A stretch of DNA of 64,000 nucleotides from Mucilaginibacter_A sp964251965 (GTDB lineage: Bacteria > Bacteroidota > Bacteroidia > Sphingobacteriales > Sphingobacteriaceae): contig CAXULQ010000009.1 in NCBI GenBank assembly GCA_964251965.1, forward strand, positions 127,845-191,844, in the 5' to 3' direction. The notes beneath the pieces are model-generated. The model searched no databases. It was not told the origin of the DNA and saw nothing but the letters and a program-made list of their open reading frames with translations. Positions 38,796 to 48,111 of this stretch are shown piece after piece. Position 1 is the stretch's first letter. Every line of letters starts with the position of its first letter. Made by a program: the position numbers and the translations under genes.

Positions 38796-40466
38796 ATGGA
38801 TTGGTTTCAGCCTACTACAGGATCAATAACAGAATTGTCAATAGCGTGTATTGAGTCAGTTTTTTTAACGTACTTATTAACGCTTAAAAGGAAGACGAAA
38901 GATTGCTATTTAGTGGTTTTGATCTATTTGACCGCAGCTATTTATGAGTGGAGTGCATTTATTGTTGACTCTACCGATAATCCATCCTTTTATACTGTGT
39001 TTGCAATTAACTTATTTAGAGGTTTTAGTATGTTATCGATAATTTGGTGTTCGTACCGTTTCTATAAGAACTCTTTTCCGCGCGAATTCCTTATTGCAGT
39101 TGTTACATTCACGGTGCTCTTGGGTTTATCTGTTTTTATGTGGTCAAAAGACTACCAACTATACCATCATGTTTCTGTATTTCATGTTCTACTGTTGCAT
39201 TCTCTTTGTAGCGCATCAACTTTGTTATCAGGTATCAATTATTTAAGAAAGATTCAGATCGTTTCGGACGAACGTGGCTATTTCCCGATATGGAAGGAAT
39301 TACTGCATCCGTCAACGAAAGTAATTGCTGTGTTAGGCGGGTTTGCAGTTAGTCTCTTTATTTATACGATCATATCATTATTAATGATTCTGAACTATCT
39401 AAATGTAATAATTGACGCCCTGTTTTTACCATTAATGTACCTACTTTCTGTATCTATCACCACATTAGTTGCGTTTTCTTATTTTAGTTATGCCCGTGAG
39501 CAAACATCTTTTGAGACAAAGCTTGTTGGCATAACACTTCTTATTACCTTGAGTGTACTGGGTCTAATTCCCGTCATTTTGTTTGGACTAACCGGAACAA
39601 CGGAGACAAGTAGATATATAAAAGCATTTGTGTTCATCATTCCAATCAGTACTTTGCTGATCTCATTCTTTCTGCCACTGCTTTTCCGGTTAACGATAAC
39701 AAAACATTTAAATAAAATAATTACCGGCGTACAATCGGTTATTTTCGGCGACCTAACGGCCAATGTCGAGATCGAAATTAATGATGAAATCGGCCGATTG
39801 TCTCATCATTTTAACGAGATGACCGAATCACTCAGGCAACGTACAGAACAACTGAACAGTATGCGTGCAACTATTGCCACAGATTTCCATGACCAGACCG
39901 GAAATATGCTTTCCGCCATCACCCGTCAGGCATCATTGTTAAAAGTTGAGCTTAAGAGTGAACCTAAGGTGCAGCCGATGGTAGAATGTATTATTAATAA
40001 TAGCCAAGACCTGTACGCCAGCAGTAAGGATTTCTTATGGCACTTGAATCATAACAGTGATGACCCTATCGAGCTGTTTAACTACCTGACCAGCTATGGC
40101 CAGTTGTATTACAATCAATTTGATATCGCTTTTTCATCTGTAGCCGAAGAGTGCTCTCGATTGCAGTTTGATCCTTCGGCGGCGCTAAACCTGATCTTTA
40201 TCTTTAAAGAAGCGATGACCAATGTGGTGAAACATGCAGGGGCAAATGAAGTACGGCTGACCCTAAACTGCAGCTTCGACCAGGTCACCTACATGTTGGA
40301 AGATAACGGCGTTTGGAAACAGGCCGATAACACTTACGACCATTATGGACTTACGAATATGGAGCGCCGTTGCCAGAAGAATAAGTTTGGCTTTACTGTA
40401 GTTAAGCAAACATCTGGTACCCTAATCAGGATCACAGCCCCCGTTCATGATCTCAATGAATTATAA
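38796..40466 (+). CDS. NarL-partner type sensor histidine kinase without adjacent regulator
   Basis: A 556-residue kinase. About seven to eight membrane helices fill residues 15-305 and are followed by a HAMP-like segment (about 305-355, GDLTANVEIEINDEIGRL). A HisKA_3-type dimerisation helix with the histidine in TDFHDQTGNMLSAITRQ and a HATPase domain (FKEAMTNVVKHAG, DNGVW, YGLTNMERR) complete it. The cytoplasmic half closely resembles the kinase at 57998, including LYASSKDFLWHLNHNSDDP versus LYASGRHFLWNLNHDSDNP, but the sensor halves differ. No response regulator is encoded nearby, so it may signal to the regulator at 59280. Confidence 0.88.
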   Translation: MDWFQPTTGSITELSIACIESVFLTYLLTLKRKTKDCYLVVLIYLTAAIYEWSAFIVDSTDNPSFYTVFAINLFRGFSMLSIIWCSYRFYKNSFPREFLIAVVTFTVLLGLSVFMWSKDYQLYHHVSVFHVLLLHSLCSASTLLSGINYLRKIQIVSDERGYFPIWKELLHPSTKVIAVLGGFAVSLFIYTIISLLMILNYLNVIIDALFLPLMYLLSVSITTLVAFSYFSYAREQTSFETKLVGITLLITLSVLGLIPVILFGLTGTTETSRYIKAFVFIIPISTLLISFFLPLLFRLTITKHLNKIITGVQSVIFGDLTANVEIEINDEIGRLSHHFNEMTESLRQRTEQLNSMRATIATDFHDQTGNMLSAITRQASLLKVELKSEPKVQPMVECIINNSQDLYASSKDFLWHLNHNSDDPIELFNYLTSYGQLYYNQFDIAFSSVAEECSRLQFDPSAALNLIFIFKEAMTNVVKHAGANEVRLTLNCSFDQVTYMLEDNGVWKQADNTYDHYGLTNMERRCQKNKFGFTVVKQTSGTLIRITAPVHDLNEL

Positions 40467-40763
40467 ATAAACTAAAAAATTGACACCTTTGAAGATTGTA
40501 GTGGAAATTGATGAAAATAACGATAAAAGTTATTAATAATACAAGAAACATCAGATAATCAGAAATATTGAACACTTTTAATAAGGGTATTTGCCATAGA
40601 ATCAATTATAACCTTATTCTACATTTGAAGTTAAATCAAGCGGAGGATTTTAAACTGTCGTACTTGACACCGGCTAATTTTTTTTGGAACGCGCTTAAAT
40701 CACTAAGTTCAGTAACTAAAGCGGCGTTTTAACAAAGAATACAGACAAAACTGGCTTCCGGTG

Positions 40764-42923
40764 CTATTGCTTAAGTTTAAAGTCTGGATGCCCGCACTGC
40801 CATAACACAAAAGCATATTGATCAGCAAAGTTAGCGTAGGTAACACTCTTATCTTCTGTAAAGTGGCCATTGTCATAATTTACTTTCATTAAAACAGGCT
40901 TACCTGAAGACGAAGCATTTTGCAAAGCAGCAGCAAATTTGCCTGGTTCCCAGGCAACAACACGCGGATCGTTCCAGCCGCCAACACAGATAACAGCCGG
41001 GTATTTTGTTCCGGTAACTACATGCTGCACACCATCCATTGCGTACAAAGCTTTACATTCTGTGCTGTCTTTTACGGTTCCAAACTCGGGGATATTTGCC
41101 GGACCACTTGCACTAAATTCAGTCCGCATGGCATTAGCTACACCTACGTTGCAAATTGCAGCAGCAAATAAATCAGGTCTTTCGGTAATTGCCCGGGTAA
41201 TTAAGATGCCACCTGCGCTGGTGCCTGTTCCGGCTAATTTACCAGCAGAAGTATAGCCGTTAGAAATTAAGTATTCAGCACAACTGATAAAATCCTTCCA
41301 GGTATTTGATTTGGTCGTTTTATAACCGGCCCTATACCAGGCTTCCCCTTTTTCACTGCCACCGCGTACATGCGGGATGGCAACTACTACACCTTTTACT
41401 GCTAAGGCATTTTCCCGGGTGCTGAAGTGTGGTGTTGCGCTTATACCATAAGCACCATAACTATCCATCAAACAAACATTAGAACCATCTAACTTAATGC
41501 CCTTTTTATAGATGATAGTTAGCGGAATCATGGTACCATCATGACCTTTAACCTGTACTTCTTTTACCAGTAAATTTTTGTAAGCCGCCGGGTAATTAGG
41601 TGGCTGATTAAAAATGCCAGGTGCAAAAGTATCGTTAGCAGCATTGTAACTAAACTCAGTTAAGGGTTTGTTCCAGGAAGTAATTTGTAAAATACAGTCG
41701 TCGGTTTCGTGGTCAGGACAATAAATATTTATCGTTCCTGAATAAGGAAGTTTAACATCTGTGATTTGTTTAGTGTGAGGATTGTACTTGGACAGATAAT
41801 TATTAATGCCATCGCTATAAGTAAGAAAAAGAAAATCTTTGCTGCGCGTTATGCTTTCAAGCGTTTGGTCTGGTTTTTCTGCTGCAATTGTGATTGCATT
41901 TGCCCAATCAGGATGTTCGCGTTTTATAGCCACCAATTTATAGTTTTTTGCCTGATTGTAGGTAATCGCGTAAGTCTGATCATCTATAGTTTCCAGTCCC
42001 CGAACCAGTTTATCAGCTGGTGTGCATAGAATCTGCCAATTGATTTTTCCAGACTTTAACTGCTCAATCGGTGCGTAATAATATTTAAATTCAGGTTGTA
42101 CACTTGCTTCGCCGGCAATAACATAGTTCTTATAATCCTTGTTTAAAACAGCAAAAGGGTAAACACGCGGATCAATTTTTAAACCAGGATAACTTTCATT
42201 GCTGAAAAAATCTCTATCAGTAACATTGTCCTCTCCCAAAATATGCAGCTTTGTTTTGCTATTAAGTCGGGCTCGAGGGTCTTTATTGTCGTCACTTTTA
42301 AGCCACTCGTATAAAAAGGATTTGTTGTCAAAAGTCCAACTCAATGGAAATTCAGCTTGAACCGGGTAAATACTATCCTTTAAAAACTGCTTAGCATCTA
42401 CATCCAGTACTTTAAGCGTGGATACTTCTGCACCTTGGGTTGCATAAGAAATAAGCACTTTTTTACCATCATAGCTTGGTTTAAAACTTTGGATACTCAA
42501 GGTTTTCCCTTTGATGTAAACTAATGGATCAAAAAGCAGTTGCTCCTTTCCGTTTGTCCCTTTCCTGAAATAGAGTTTGCCTACAGCTTCGCCGGGCATC
42601 GTTTTACGGTAAAAAACACGGCCGTTTTCATAATCCACGTCAGAAATACGAGGCGGCTGCAACTTATCCAGCATTTTCAATTCGGCAATCAATTCATCCC
42701 GGCCTGAGATTTTATTTAGAATTGAGTTAGAATAATCTGCCTGCTGCTTAAACCAGCCTTCTACTTCTGGGCTTTTAATATTTTCCAGCCAGCGGTATGG
42801 GTCTTTGTAAGTAACACCGAAATAGGTATCGGTGCTATCAACGGTTTTACTGGCAGGTGGCATAAGTTGTGCAAAGGTTACTGTAGTGTTTAAAAGAACT
42901 AAAAACAGTGTTAAGTTTCTCAT
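40764..42923 (-). CDS. Prolyl oligopeptidase family serine peptidase (S9A)
   Basis: A secreted S9A peptidase of about 719 residues. The start at 42923 gives a signal peptide (MRNLTLFLVLLNTTVTFA); an in-frame TTG at 42974 is longer but not needed. The N-terminal propeller domain begins with DPYRWLENI, and the catalytic alpha/beta-hydrolase domain carries the nucleophile in GTGTSAGG (about residue 569), the acid in GGWNDPRV and the histidine in NGHFTED. It should cleave short proline-containing peptides in the periplasm. It lies downstream of the second SusCD pair but has its own palindrome promoter at 43058. Confidence 0.92.
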   Translation of the reverse strand: MRNLTLFLVLLNTTVTFAQLMPPASKTVDSTDTYFGVTYKDPYRWLENIKSPEVEGWFKQQADYSNSILNKISGRDELIAELKMLDKLQPPRISDVDYENGRVFYRKTMPGEAVGKLYFRKGTNGKEQLLFDPLVYIKGKTLSIQSFKPSYDGKKVLISYATQGAEVSTLKVLDVDAKQFLKDSIYPVQAEFPLSWTFDNKSFLYEWLKSDDNKDPRARLNSKTKLHILGEDNVTDRDFFSNESYPGLKIDPRVYPFAVLNKDYKNYVIAGEASVQPEFKYYYAPIEQLKSGKINWQILCTPADKLVRGLETIDDQTYAITYNQAKNYKLVAIKREHPDWANAITIAAEKPDQTLESITRSKDFLFLTYSDGINNYLSKYNPHTKQITDVKLPYSGTINIYCPDHETDDCILQITSWNKPLTEFSYNAANDTFAPGIFNQPPNYPAAYKNLLVKEVQVKGHDGTMIPLTIIYKKGIKLDGSNVCLMDSYGAYGISATPHFSTRENALAVKGVVVAIPHVRGGSEKGEAWYRAGYKTTKSNTWKDFISCAEYLISNGYTSAGKLAGTGTSAGGILITRAITERPDLFAAAICNVGVANAMRTEFSASGPANIPEFGTVKDSTECKALYAMDGVQHVVTGTKYPAVICVGGWNDPRVVAWEPGKFAAALQNASSSGKPVLMKVNYDNGHFTEDKSVTYANFADQYAFVLWQCGHPDFKLKQ

Positions 42924-43028
42924 AAGTAAGGTAATTAGGCGCTGCTTTAGCATGAGCCGTTGTTCCCAGGCCAATTATTGGTCTTGAGATTTGTGCCCCA
43001 GTAGCGTGATTTGAACGGGGGGCTGCTG

Positions 43029-43078
43029 TAAAAATAATGGGAAAACAATATCCTGCCAATCCCCCAAATTGGGGGATT
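43029..43078 (-). promoter_or_regulatory. Palindrome promoter of the prolyl oligopeptidase gene
   Basis: The palindrome at 43058-43078 has perfect arms AATCCCCCAA and TTGGGGGATT around one A/T. After 21 nt follows a -7-like box TATTTTTA (43029-43036, minus strand). The spacer sequence differs from that of the LRR-type genes while the spacing is the same. The leader to the ATG is about 100 nt. Confidence 0.65.
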
Positions 43079-43115
43079 TTGAAAATAACTGTTTGACCTG
43101 GTTGAAACAATGACA

Positions 43116-43203
43116 ATACTTCTTTTACTATATAAAAATTAGTATTTTAAAATATTCGTATAGTAGTTTACCTAAACAAACTTTATGGGTATAAAAGAAG
43201 TAT
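43116..43203. repeat. Dispersed inverted-repeat element, copy 7
   Basis: The ends are ATACTTCTTTTAC and ATAAAAGAAGTAT. It lies between susD and the peptidase gene, 38 bp upstream of the palindrome promoter. Confidence 0.85.
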
Positions 43204-43268
43204 TGCCACTTTCCAATCCCCAGATTCAAATTCGCCTGGGTATTGTATCATGGCTTTATTCTGAGTGA

Positions 43269-44681
43269 TTAATACCCAGGGTTCTGATTAATATTAGGAT
43301 TAACGTTTAATTCGGTTTGCGGGATTGGTAGAACACGACGTGTGTCACCATACTTGATGATGCCGGTTGGATATTCTGAAGTTCTGTTGATATCCTGTTT
43401 TAAGCGGTTGAGATCAAAAAAGCGATCGCCTTCAAAAGCAAGTTCTTTTCTTCTTTCGTTCTCAATATCTGTTAAAAGCTGTGCTCCGGTTGATGTGTAG
43501 GTTAATGCAGCGTCTCTTTGTGCAACTAATGTATTTAACTGGGTTAATGCAGTAGCTGTATTACCTAAATTGGCCGCTGCTTCGGCAGCAATCAAGTAAA
43601 CTTCGGATAAGCGCATTACTTTTTTATCATCAAAATCACCGGATACATTTTGGTATTTGTTAACAATGTAGGCCGGGTTTTCGCCTCCTGATTTTGCCCT
43701 TGCACCCACTATGATTAATTGTTTACGCACGTCAGTTAAATTATACAAATCGTACAAAGATTTGGTCGTCAACAAATCACCGTAAGATGTTCCGCCCTGA
43801 ACATAAATATTACCTAACTCATCATAACTGTTATTATTAACCCCATCGGAAACGACTTCAAACAAGGTTTCTAATTTGGTTCCGGCATCGTGAGGCGTTG
43901 CAGAAGCCCAGTAAGCAGGCAGATCAGCTTTGGATAACAAGGTAAATCCGCTGTTATTGATCACATCGGTTGATTGCTCATACGCTTTCTGATAATCGCC
44001 TTTATACAAGTTAACTTTCGCTTCTATGGCTCTTGCTGCGTATTTGGAAAGTGTACCGGAACCATTGTAAACTGACATCAACGTATAGGCCTGTTCCAAG
44101 TCAGAAAGAATCTGTGTGTAAACTTCAGCAACTGTATTTCTTTTAGGCAATGCGGTATAATCAGAATGCAGTGCTAATGGTATGCCTAAAGCAGCAGGAT
44201 CATCGGTGTAAGGCTTTCCAAATAGCCTTACCAAATTAAAGTACAGCAAGGCCCGGATCGCGTAAGCTTCGCCTTTGTATTGCTTTACAGCTGTTCCATC
44301 AGCTAATGGTGCATCAATGATATTGTTGGCGCGAAGAATTACCGTGTAAGCATTTCGCCAAACGCCACTTACATCTCCATCGTTAACAACGATAGCGTAC
44401 GTTTTTTCTGACAGGTAACGGCCGGTGTTAACGGTAGAAACAAACACATTATCAGCCAGTAGATCACCAAAAACAAGCAAAGTACGTCCGTAAAGATCTG
44501 TATTTCTTAATCCTGAGTACGTTCCTGTTAAAGCTAACCGCATATCAGCAGCTGTTTTTAAAGCATCATCAGTGCTTACACTTGTATAAGGTTTCTGATC
44601 TAAAAACTCTTTTCCGCAAGAGCTGAAAAGCGTAGAGAAGGCTACGCTACCTATAATTATATATTTAATAGTGTTTTTCAT
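43269..44681 (-). CDS. SusD-like lipoprotein (second pair)
   Basis: A 470-residue RagB/SusD family lipoprotein with lipobox TLFSSCGKEF, the early helix motif GTYSGLRNTDLYGR, and the C-terminal signature ENERRKELAFEGDRFFDL leading to LPIPQTELNVNPNINQNPGY. It should cap the SusC encoded 12 bp upstream. With a secreted peptidase next door and no glycoside hydrolase nearby, the imported ligand may be a peptide or glycopeptide rather than a polysaccharide; this is inference. Confidence 0.94.
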   Translation of the reverse strand: MKNTIKYIIIGSVAFSTLFSSCGKEFLDQKPYTSVSTDDALKTAADMRLALTGTYSGLRNTDLYGRTLLVFGDLLADNVFVSTVNTGRYLSEKTYAIVVNDGDVSGVWRNAYTVILRANNIIDAPLADGTAVKQYKGEAYAIRALLYFNLVRLFGKPYTDDPAALGIPLALHSDYTALPKRNTVAEVYTQILSDLEQAYTLMSVYNGSGTLSKYAARAIEAKVNLYKGDYQKAYEQSTDVINNSGFTLLSKADLPAYWASATPHDAGTKLETLFEVVSDGVNNNSYDELGNIYVQGGTSYGDLLTTKSLYDLYNLTDVRKQLIIVGARAKSGGENPAYIVNKYQNVSGDFDDKKVMRLSEVYLIAAEAAANLGNTATALTQLNTLVAQRDAALTYTSTGAQLLTDIENERRKELAFEGDRFFDLNRLKQDINRTSEYPTGIIKYGDTRRVLPIPQTELNVNPNINQNPGY

Positions 44682-44693
44682 GTTTAGAAGTGA

Positions 44694-47600
44694 TTAAAAT
44701 CCTACATTAATACCTACTGTATAAATCTTTGGCATGGTGATATTAAAATCAGACTGACTGGTTATTCCTGCTTCCGGATCATACGGCAAGTTTTTATCGC
44801 GAATCCAGGTTGCCAAGTTAGTTCCTCTTACATAGACACGTAAATTCGAAAGTTTAGCAGCAGAGATTAAAGAAGTTGGGAAAGAATAAGCAAGCGTTAG
44901 TTCTCTTAACCGAACATAATCTCCTTTGTATAAAAAGCGTGTTGATTCACTACTTGAGTTTGAGGCATTATCAAAAACATATTTTGGTGTATTGGTAATA
45001 TCGCCTGGTTTTTGCCACCTGGTTAACTGGCTTGATACCCGGTTTTCTGACGGCACATAGCCATCACTTTGCGTTTCTCTGGCCCAATAATCCTCGATGT
45101 AGTTACCAAAATTATAATAAAGCAAGCCATCCAGACTGATACCTTTATAGGTAAAAGTTGAAGTAAAGCTTCCAAATACTTTGGGCGAAGCAGAATACTT
45201 AGCTACTTGTACAGCCGCATTATAACTGGTTGTGGTTTTTGTTTGAGTGCCGTCTGTATACCAAAGCGCATCTCCTGTTGCCGGATCAACGCCTGCCCAC
45301 TGGCGTAGGTAAAACGTTTGTACATCCATGCCAACACGGTTTATAAAAGAACCGTTTACCTGGTCTTTTCCGCTTACCAGTGATAAAATTTTATTATTGT
45401 TTTTAGAGATGTTGAAACCAGCATCCCACCGGAAACTACCTGTTTTAACAGGTGTACCTGAAAGTGTAACCTCAAAGCCCCTGTTGCGCATAGAGCCTAT
45501 GTTATTGGTAAAACTGCTGAAGCCGGTTGTTAAAGAAGTGGGTTGTTCCAAAAGCAGGTTGGTCGCTTCCCGGTTATACCAATCAAAGGTTAAAGACAAA
45601 CGATCTTTAAAAACGGAGAAATCAAAACCAGCATCCAGTTGTTTATTGGTTTCCCAGGTCAAATTTGGGTTGCCAACAAAAGTAGGAGCACTACCACCCG
45701 CGCCATTATAGTTAAAATTGCTTGTTACACCCGTTGGCGAAGTATAAAGACCATAACTATATAAACTCCGCCAATTATAATTACCAATATTGGCGTTACC
45801 GGTTGTGCCATAAGATGCCCTGGCTCTCAAAACGCTGACCCAGTTGGTGTTTTTGATAAAACTTTCTTCCTGTGCGTTCCAGGTTCCGCCTACAGACCAA
45901 AAATTACCATAGCGGTTATCTACACCAAATCTAGACGAGCCATCCCTGCGAAAACTGCCTGAAATCACATATTTGCTTTTATAAGAAAAATCACCTAAGG
46001 CAAGCAAAGAAGCCACCGTATAATCTTCACTGGTTCCCAAAGATTCTATCGGTACCGATCCGTTTGATGGAACAGTTACATTATAATTAGTAGGGAAACC
46101 GGCCGAGGTTGTATTTGAATTGTAGTACTGAGATTTTTGTGATTCGTAACCTGCTTTAATATTACCCGTCCAATTTTGGTTATGATTTAGGTCGATATGG
46201 TAATCAACCAGATTCGTCCAAACCCAGTTGAAATAACGGGTATAATAACGGGCTGATAATCCGCCGAAACCTGCACCATCACCATAAGTTGGGTTCCAGT
46301 ACGTATCTTCTTCCAGGTTATTATAATCAATACCAATCCGGGAAGTTATTTTTAGATCGGGCAGTATTTTATATTCTCCGGAAGCAGAACCTAATCCCTT
46401 TAACTGGTTTAAATGTCTTCTATCATAAGCTGCAATAAACAAAGGGTTAAAGTTGGAAGCAGGGAAAGTTGTCGGGTCAATATTGTAACTTCCGTTCGCA
46501 CTGTAAGGAGAAATAGTAGGTGGCAAAGCGTACGCTGCATAAACAGGGTTTGAATAATAACCACTGTTAGGTGAAGTTCTTTGTCCAGTTTGACCGATAG
46601 TTAAACTGGTAGCAAAAGAAAGCTTGTTGTTTACTTTGTGTTTTAAATTGATATTGGTTGAATATCGGTTAAAATCAGAAGCAATAACTACGCCTTGCTG
46701 TTTAAAATATCCTCCGGAAACATAAAATTGTGTATTGGCATCTCCTCCCTCTACCGATAAATTATATTGCTGCTGATGGCCAGTACGCTGCACCAAATCC
46801 AGCCAGTTGGTATTTATACCGCTGTTGGTACCAAAATTCGTATCTACAAACTGAAACACATTGCTGCTTGTTAAACCATATTGCGAAACGTAAGACGGGT
46901 TATTTAAAAGCCCTTCTGCAGTTAAGGTACGGTATTCATCAGTTGTTAAAGGCCGGTTAACACTGCGCGTAACACCCGGCTGTGTCAGGCCGGACTCTGC
47001 ATCTAAACGAACTTTTGTTTTCCCAGCCTTACCGCTTTTGGTAGTAATAACAATTACGCCATTTGCTGCCCTGGAACCGTAAATAGCTGCGGCTGATGCA
47101 TCTTTTAGCACCGTAATTGTTTCAATATCATTTGGGTTGATTCCTGATAAAGCGTTTGATGTAGTTGCAATCCGGGATAAGTCCCCGGAATTGATAATAA
47201 TGCCGTCAACCACATACAAAGGGTTGGAATTAGCATTAATCGAACCGATACCTCTTATCCGGATTTCCTGCAACGCACCTGGCTGTCCAGATGCACCGGT
47301 AGATTGTAAACCGGCAACGCGGCCTTGTAAAGCCTGATCGGCAGAAGTATAAGAACGGTCTTCCAGTGATTTAGAATTCACCTGAGAAATAGCGCCGGTT
47401 GTTGTTGCCCTTGTTTGGGTACTGTAACCCGTTACCAGAACTTCTCCCAGCTGATTTGAGGTAGCTGTCAATGTTACATTAATGGTATTGGAGCCGTTAA
47501 TAACAACAGTTTGACTTGTATAACCAATAAAACTAAACGTTAAAGCTTTATTATCAGAAGCAACAGCAATGGAAAACTGACCATTAGCATCAGTTACTGC

Positions 47601-47753
47601 ACCTTGCTTTGTTCCCTGAACAACCACACTTACGCCCGGAATAGGTATTCCGTCATCTTTTCCTCTTACCGTACCACTTATTGTACGGTTTTGTGCAGAC
47701 AGTTGTGCCCACCAAAGCAACATGCCTAAAATTACTGGTAAAACTCTTTTCAT
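44694..47753 (-). CDS. SusC-like TonB-dependent transporter (second pair)
   Basis: A 1019-residue SusC/RagA protein. Signal peptide, carboxypeptidase-regulatory-like domain (about 24-105, PIPGVSVVVQGTKQGAVTD), TonB-box region LGEVLVTGYSTQ, plug with SRAANGVIVITTKSGKAGK, and a barrel ending YTVGINVGF are all present. No STN domain is seen. The promoter (palindrome 47810-47830, 21 nt, TAAATTGC at 47781-47788) is the same as that of the lipoprotein array to its right, so this importer belongs to that regulon. Confidence 0.95.
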   Translation of the reverse strand: MKRVLPVILGMLLWWAQLSAQNRTISGTVRGKDDGIPIPGVSVVVQGTKQGAVTDANGQFSIAVASDNKALTFSFIGYTSQTVVINGSNTINVTLTATSNQLGEVLVTGYSTQTRATTTGAISQVNSKSLEDRSYTSADQALQGRVAGLQSTGASGQPGALQEIRIRGIGSINANSNPLYVVDGIIINSGDLSRIATTSNALSGINPNDIETITVLKDASAAAIYGSRAANGVIVITTKSGKAGKTKVRLDAESGLTQPGVTRSVNRPLTTDEYRTLTAEGLLNNPSYVSQYGLTSSNVFQFVDTNFGTNSGINTNWLDLVQRTGHQQQYNLSVEGGDANTQFYVSGGYFKQQGVVIASDFNRYSTNINLKHKVNNKLSFATSLTIGQTGQRTSPNSGYYSNPVYAAYALPPTISPYSANGSYNIDPTTFPASNFNPLFIAAYDRRHLNQLKGLGSASGEYKILPDLKITSRIGIDYNNLEEDTYWNPTYGDGAGFGGLSARYYTRYFNWVWTNLVDYHIDLNHNQNWTGNIKAGYESQKSQYYNSNTTSAGFPTNYNVTVPSNGSVPIESLGTSEDYTVASLLALGDFSYKSKYVISGSFRRDGSSRFGVDNRYGNFWSVGGTWNAQEESFIKNTNWVSVLRARASYGTTGNANIGNYNWRSLYSYGLYTSPTGVTSNFNYNGAGGSAPTFVGNPNLTWETNKQLDAGFDFSVFKDRLSLTFDWYNREATNLLLEQPTSLTTGFSSFTNNIGSMRNRGFEVTLSGTPVKTGSFRWDAGFNISKNNNKILSLVSGKDQVNGSFINRVGMDVQTFYLRQWAGVDPATGDALWYTDGTQTKTTTSYNAAVQVAKYSASPKVFGSFTSTFTYKGISLDGLLYYNFGNYIEDYWARETQSDGYVPSENRVSSQLTRWQKPGDITNTPKYVFDNASNSSSESTRFLYKGDYVRLRELTLAYSFPTSLISAAKLSNLRVYVRGTNLATWIRDKNLPYDPEAGITSQSDFNITMPKIYTVGINVGF

Positions 47754-47780
47754 TGTAGTTAATTATAAGTAAAACATTTT

Positions 47781-47830
47781 GCAATTTACGATCACTTATA
47801 GCTACTGTCAATCACCCAAATTGGGGGATT
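47781..47830 (-). promoter_or_regulatory. Palindrome promoter of the second susC
   Basis: The palindrome at 47810-47830 has one mismatch (AATCACCCAA) in its left arm. A 21-nt spacer ending AAGTGATCG and the -7 box TAAATTGC (47781-47788) follow, 28 bp before the ATG. The spacer closely resembles that of the lipoprotein genes. Confidence 0.75.
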
Positions 47831-47887
47831 TTGCTTAAAAAGAAACAAACTATTTCTGAGTCGTTCATTGATATTTTAGAAACCAAA

Positions 47888-47974
47888 GTGCTTCTTTTAT
47901 CACTATAATTTTTGCTTTTGTCATTACCTAAAAAACATCAAGGTTTACCATTTTTAAGGTGATAAAAGAAGCAT
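47888..47974. repeat. Dispersed inverted-repeat element, copy 8
   Basis: The ends are GTGCTTCTTTTATC and GATAAAAGAAGCAT. It lies 58 bp upstream of the susC palindrome. Confidence 0.9.
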
Positions 47975-48111
47975 ATCAAATACTTTGGATAGATCCAAAA
48001 CAGTTTTTTAGGTTATTTGGACAAGTTAATGGAGCTCACTCATCTTTGCTATTTGTTTACCAACTTTGTTTACGGCATGCTCCAACTTAAATCCTGTAAC
48101 ATCCAGATTAT

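Noticed and set aside
42924..42974. Upstream TTG start of the prolyl oligopeptidase
   Set aside because: It adds residues ahead of a clear signal peptide; ATG 42923 is the better start.
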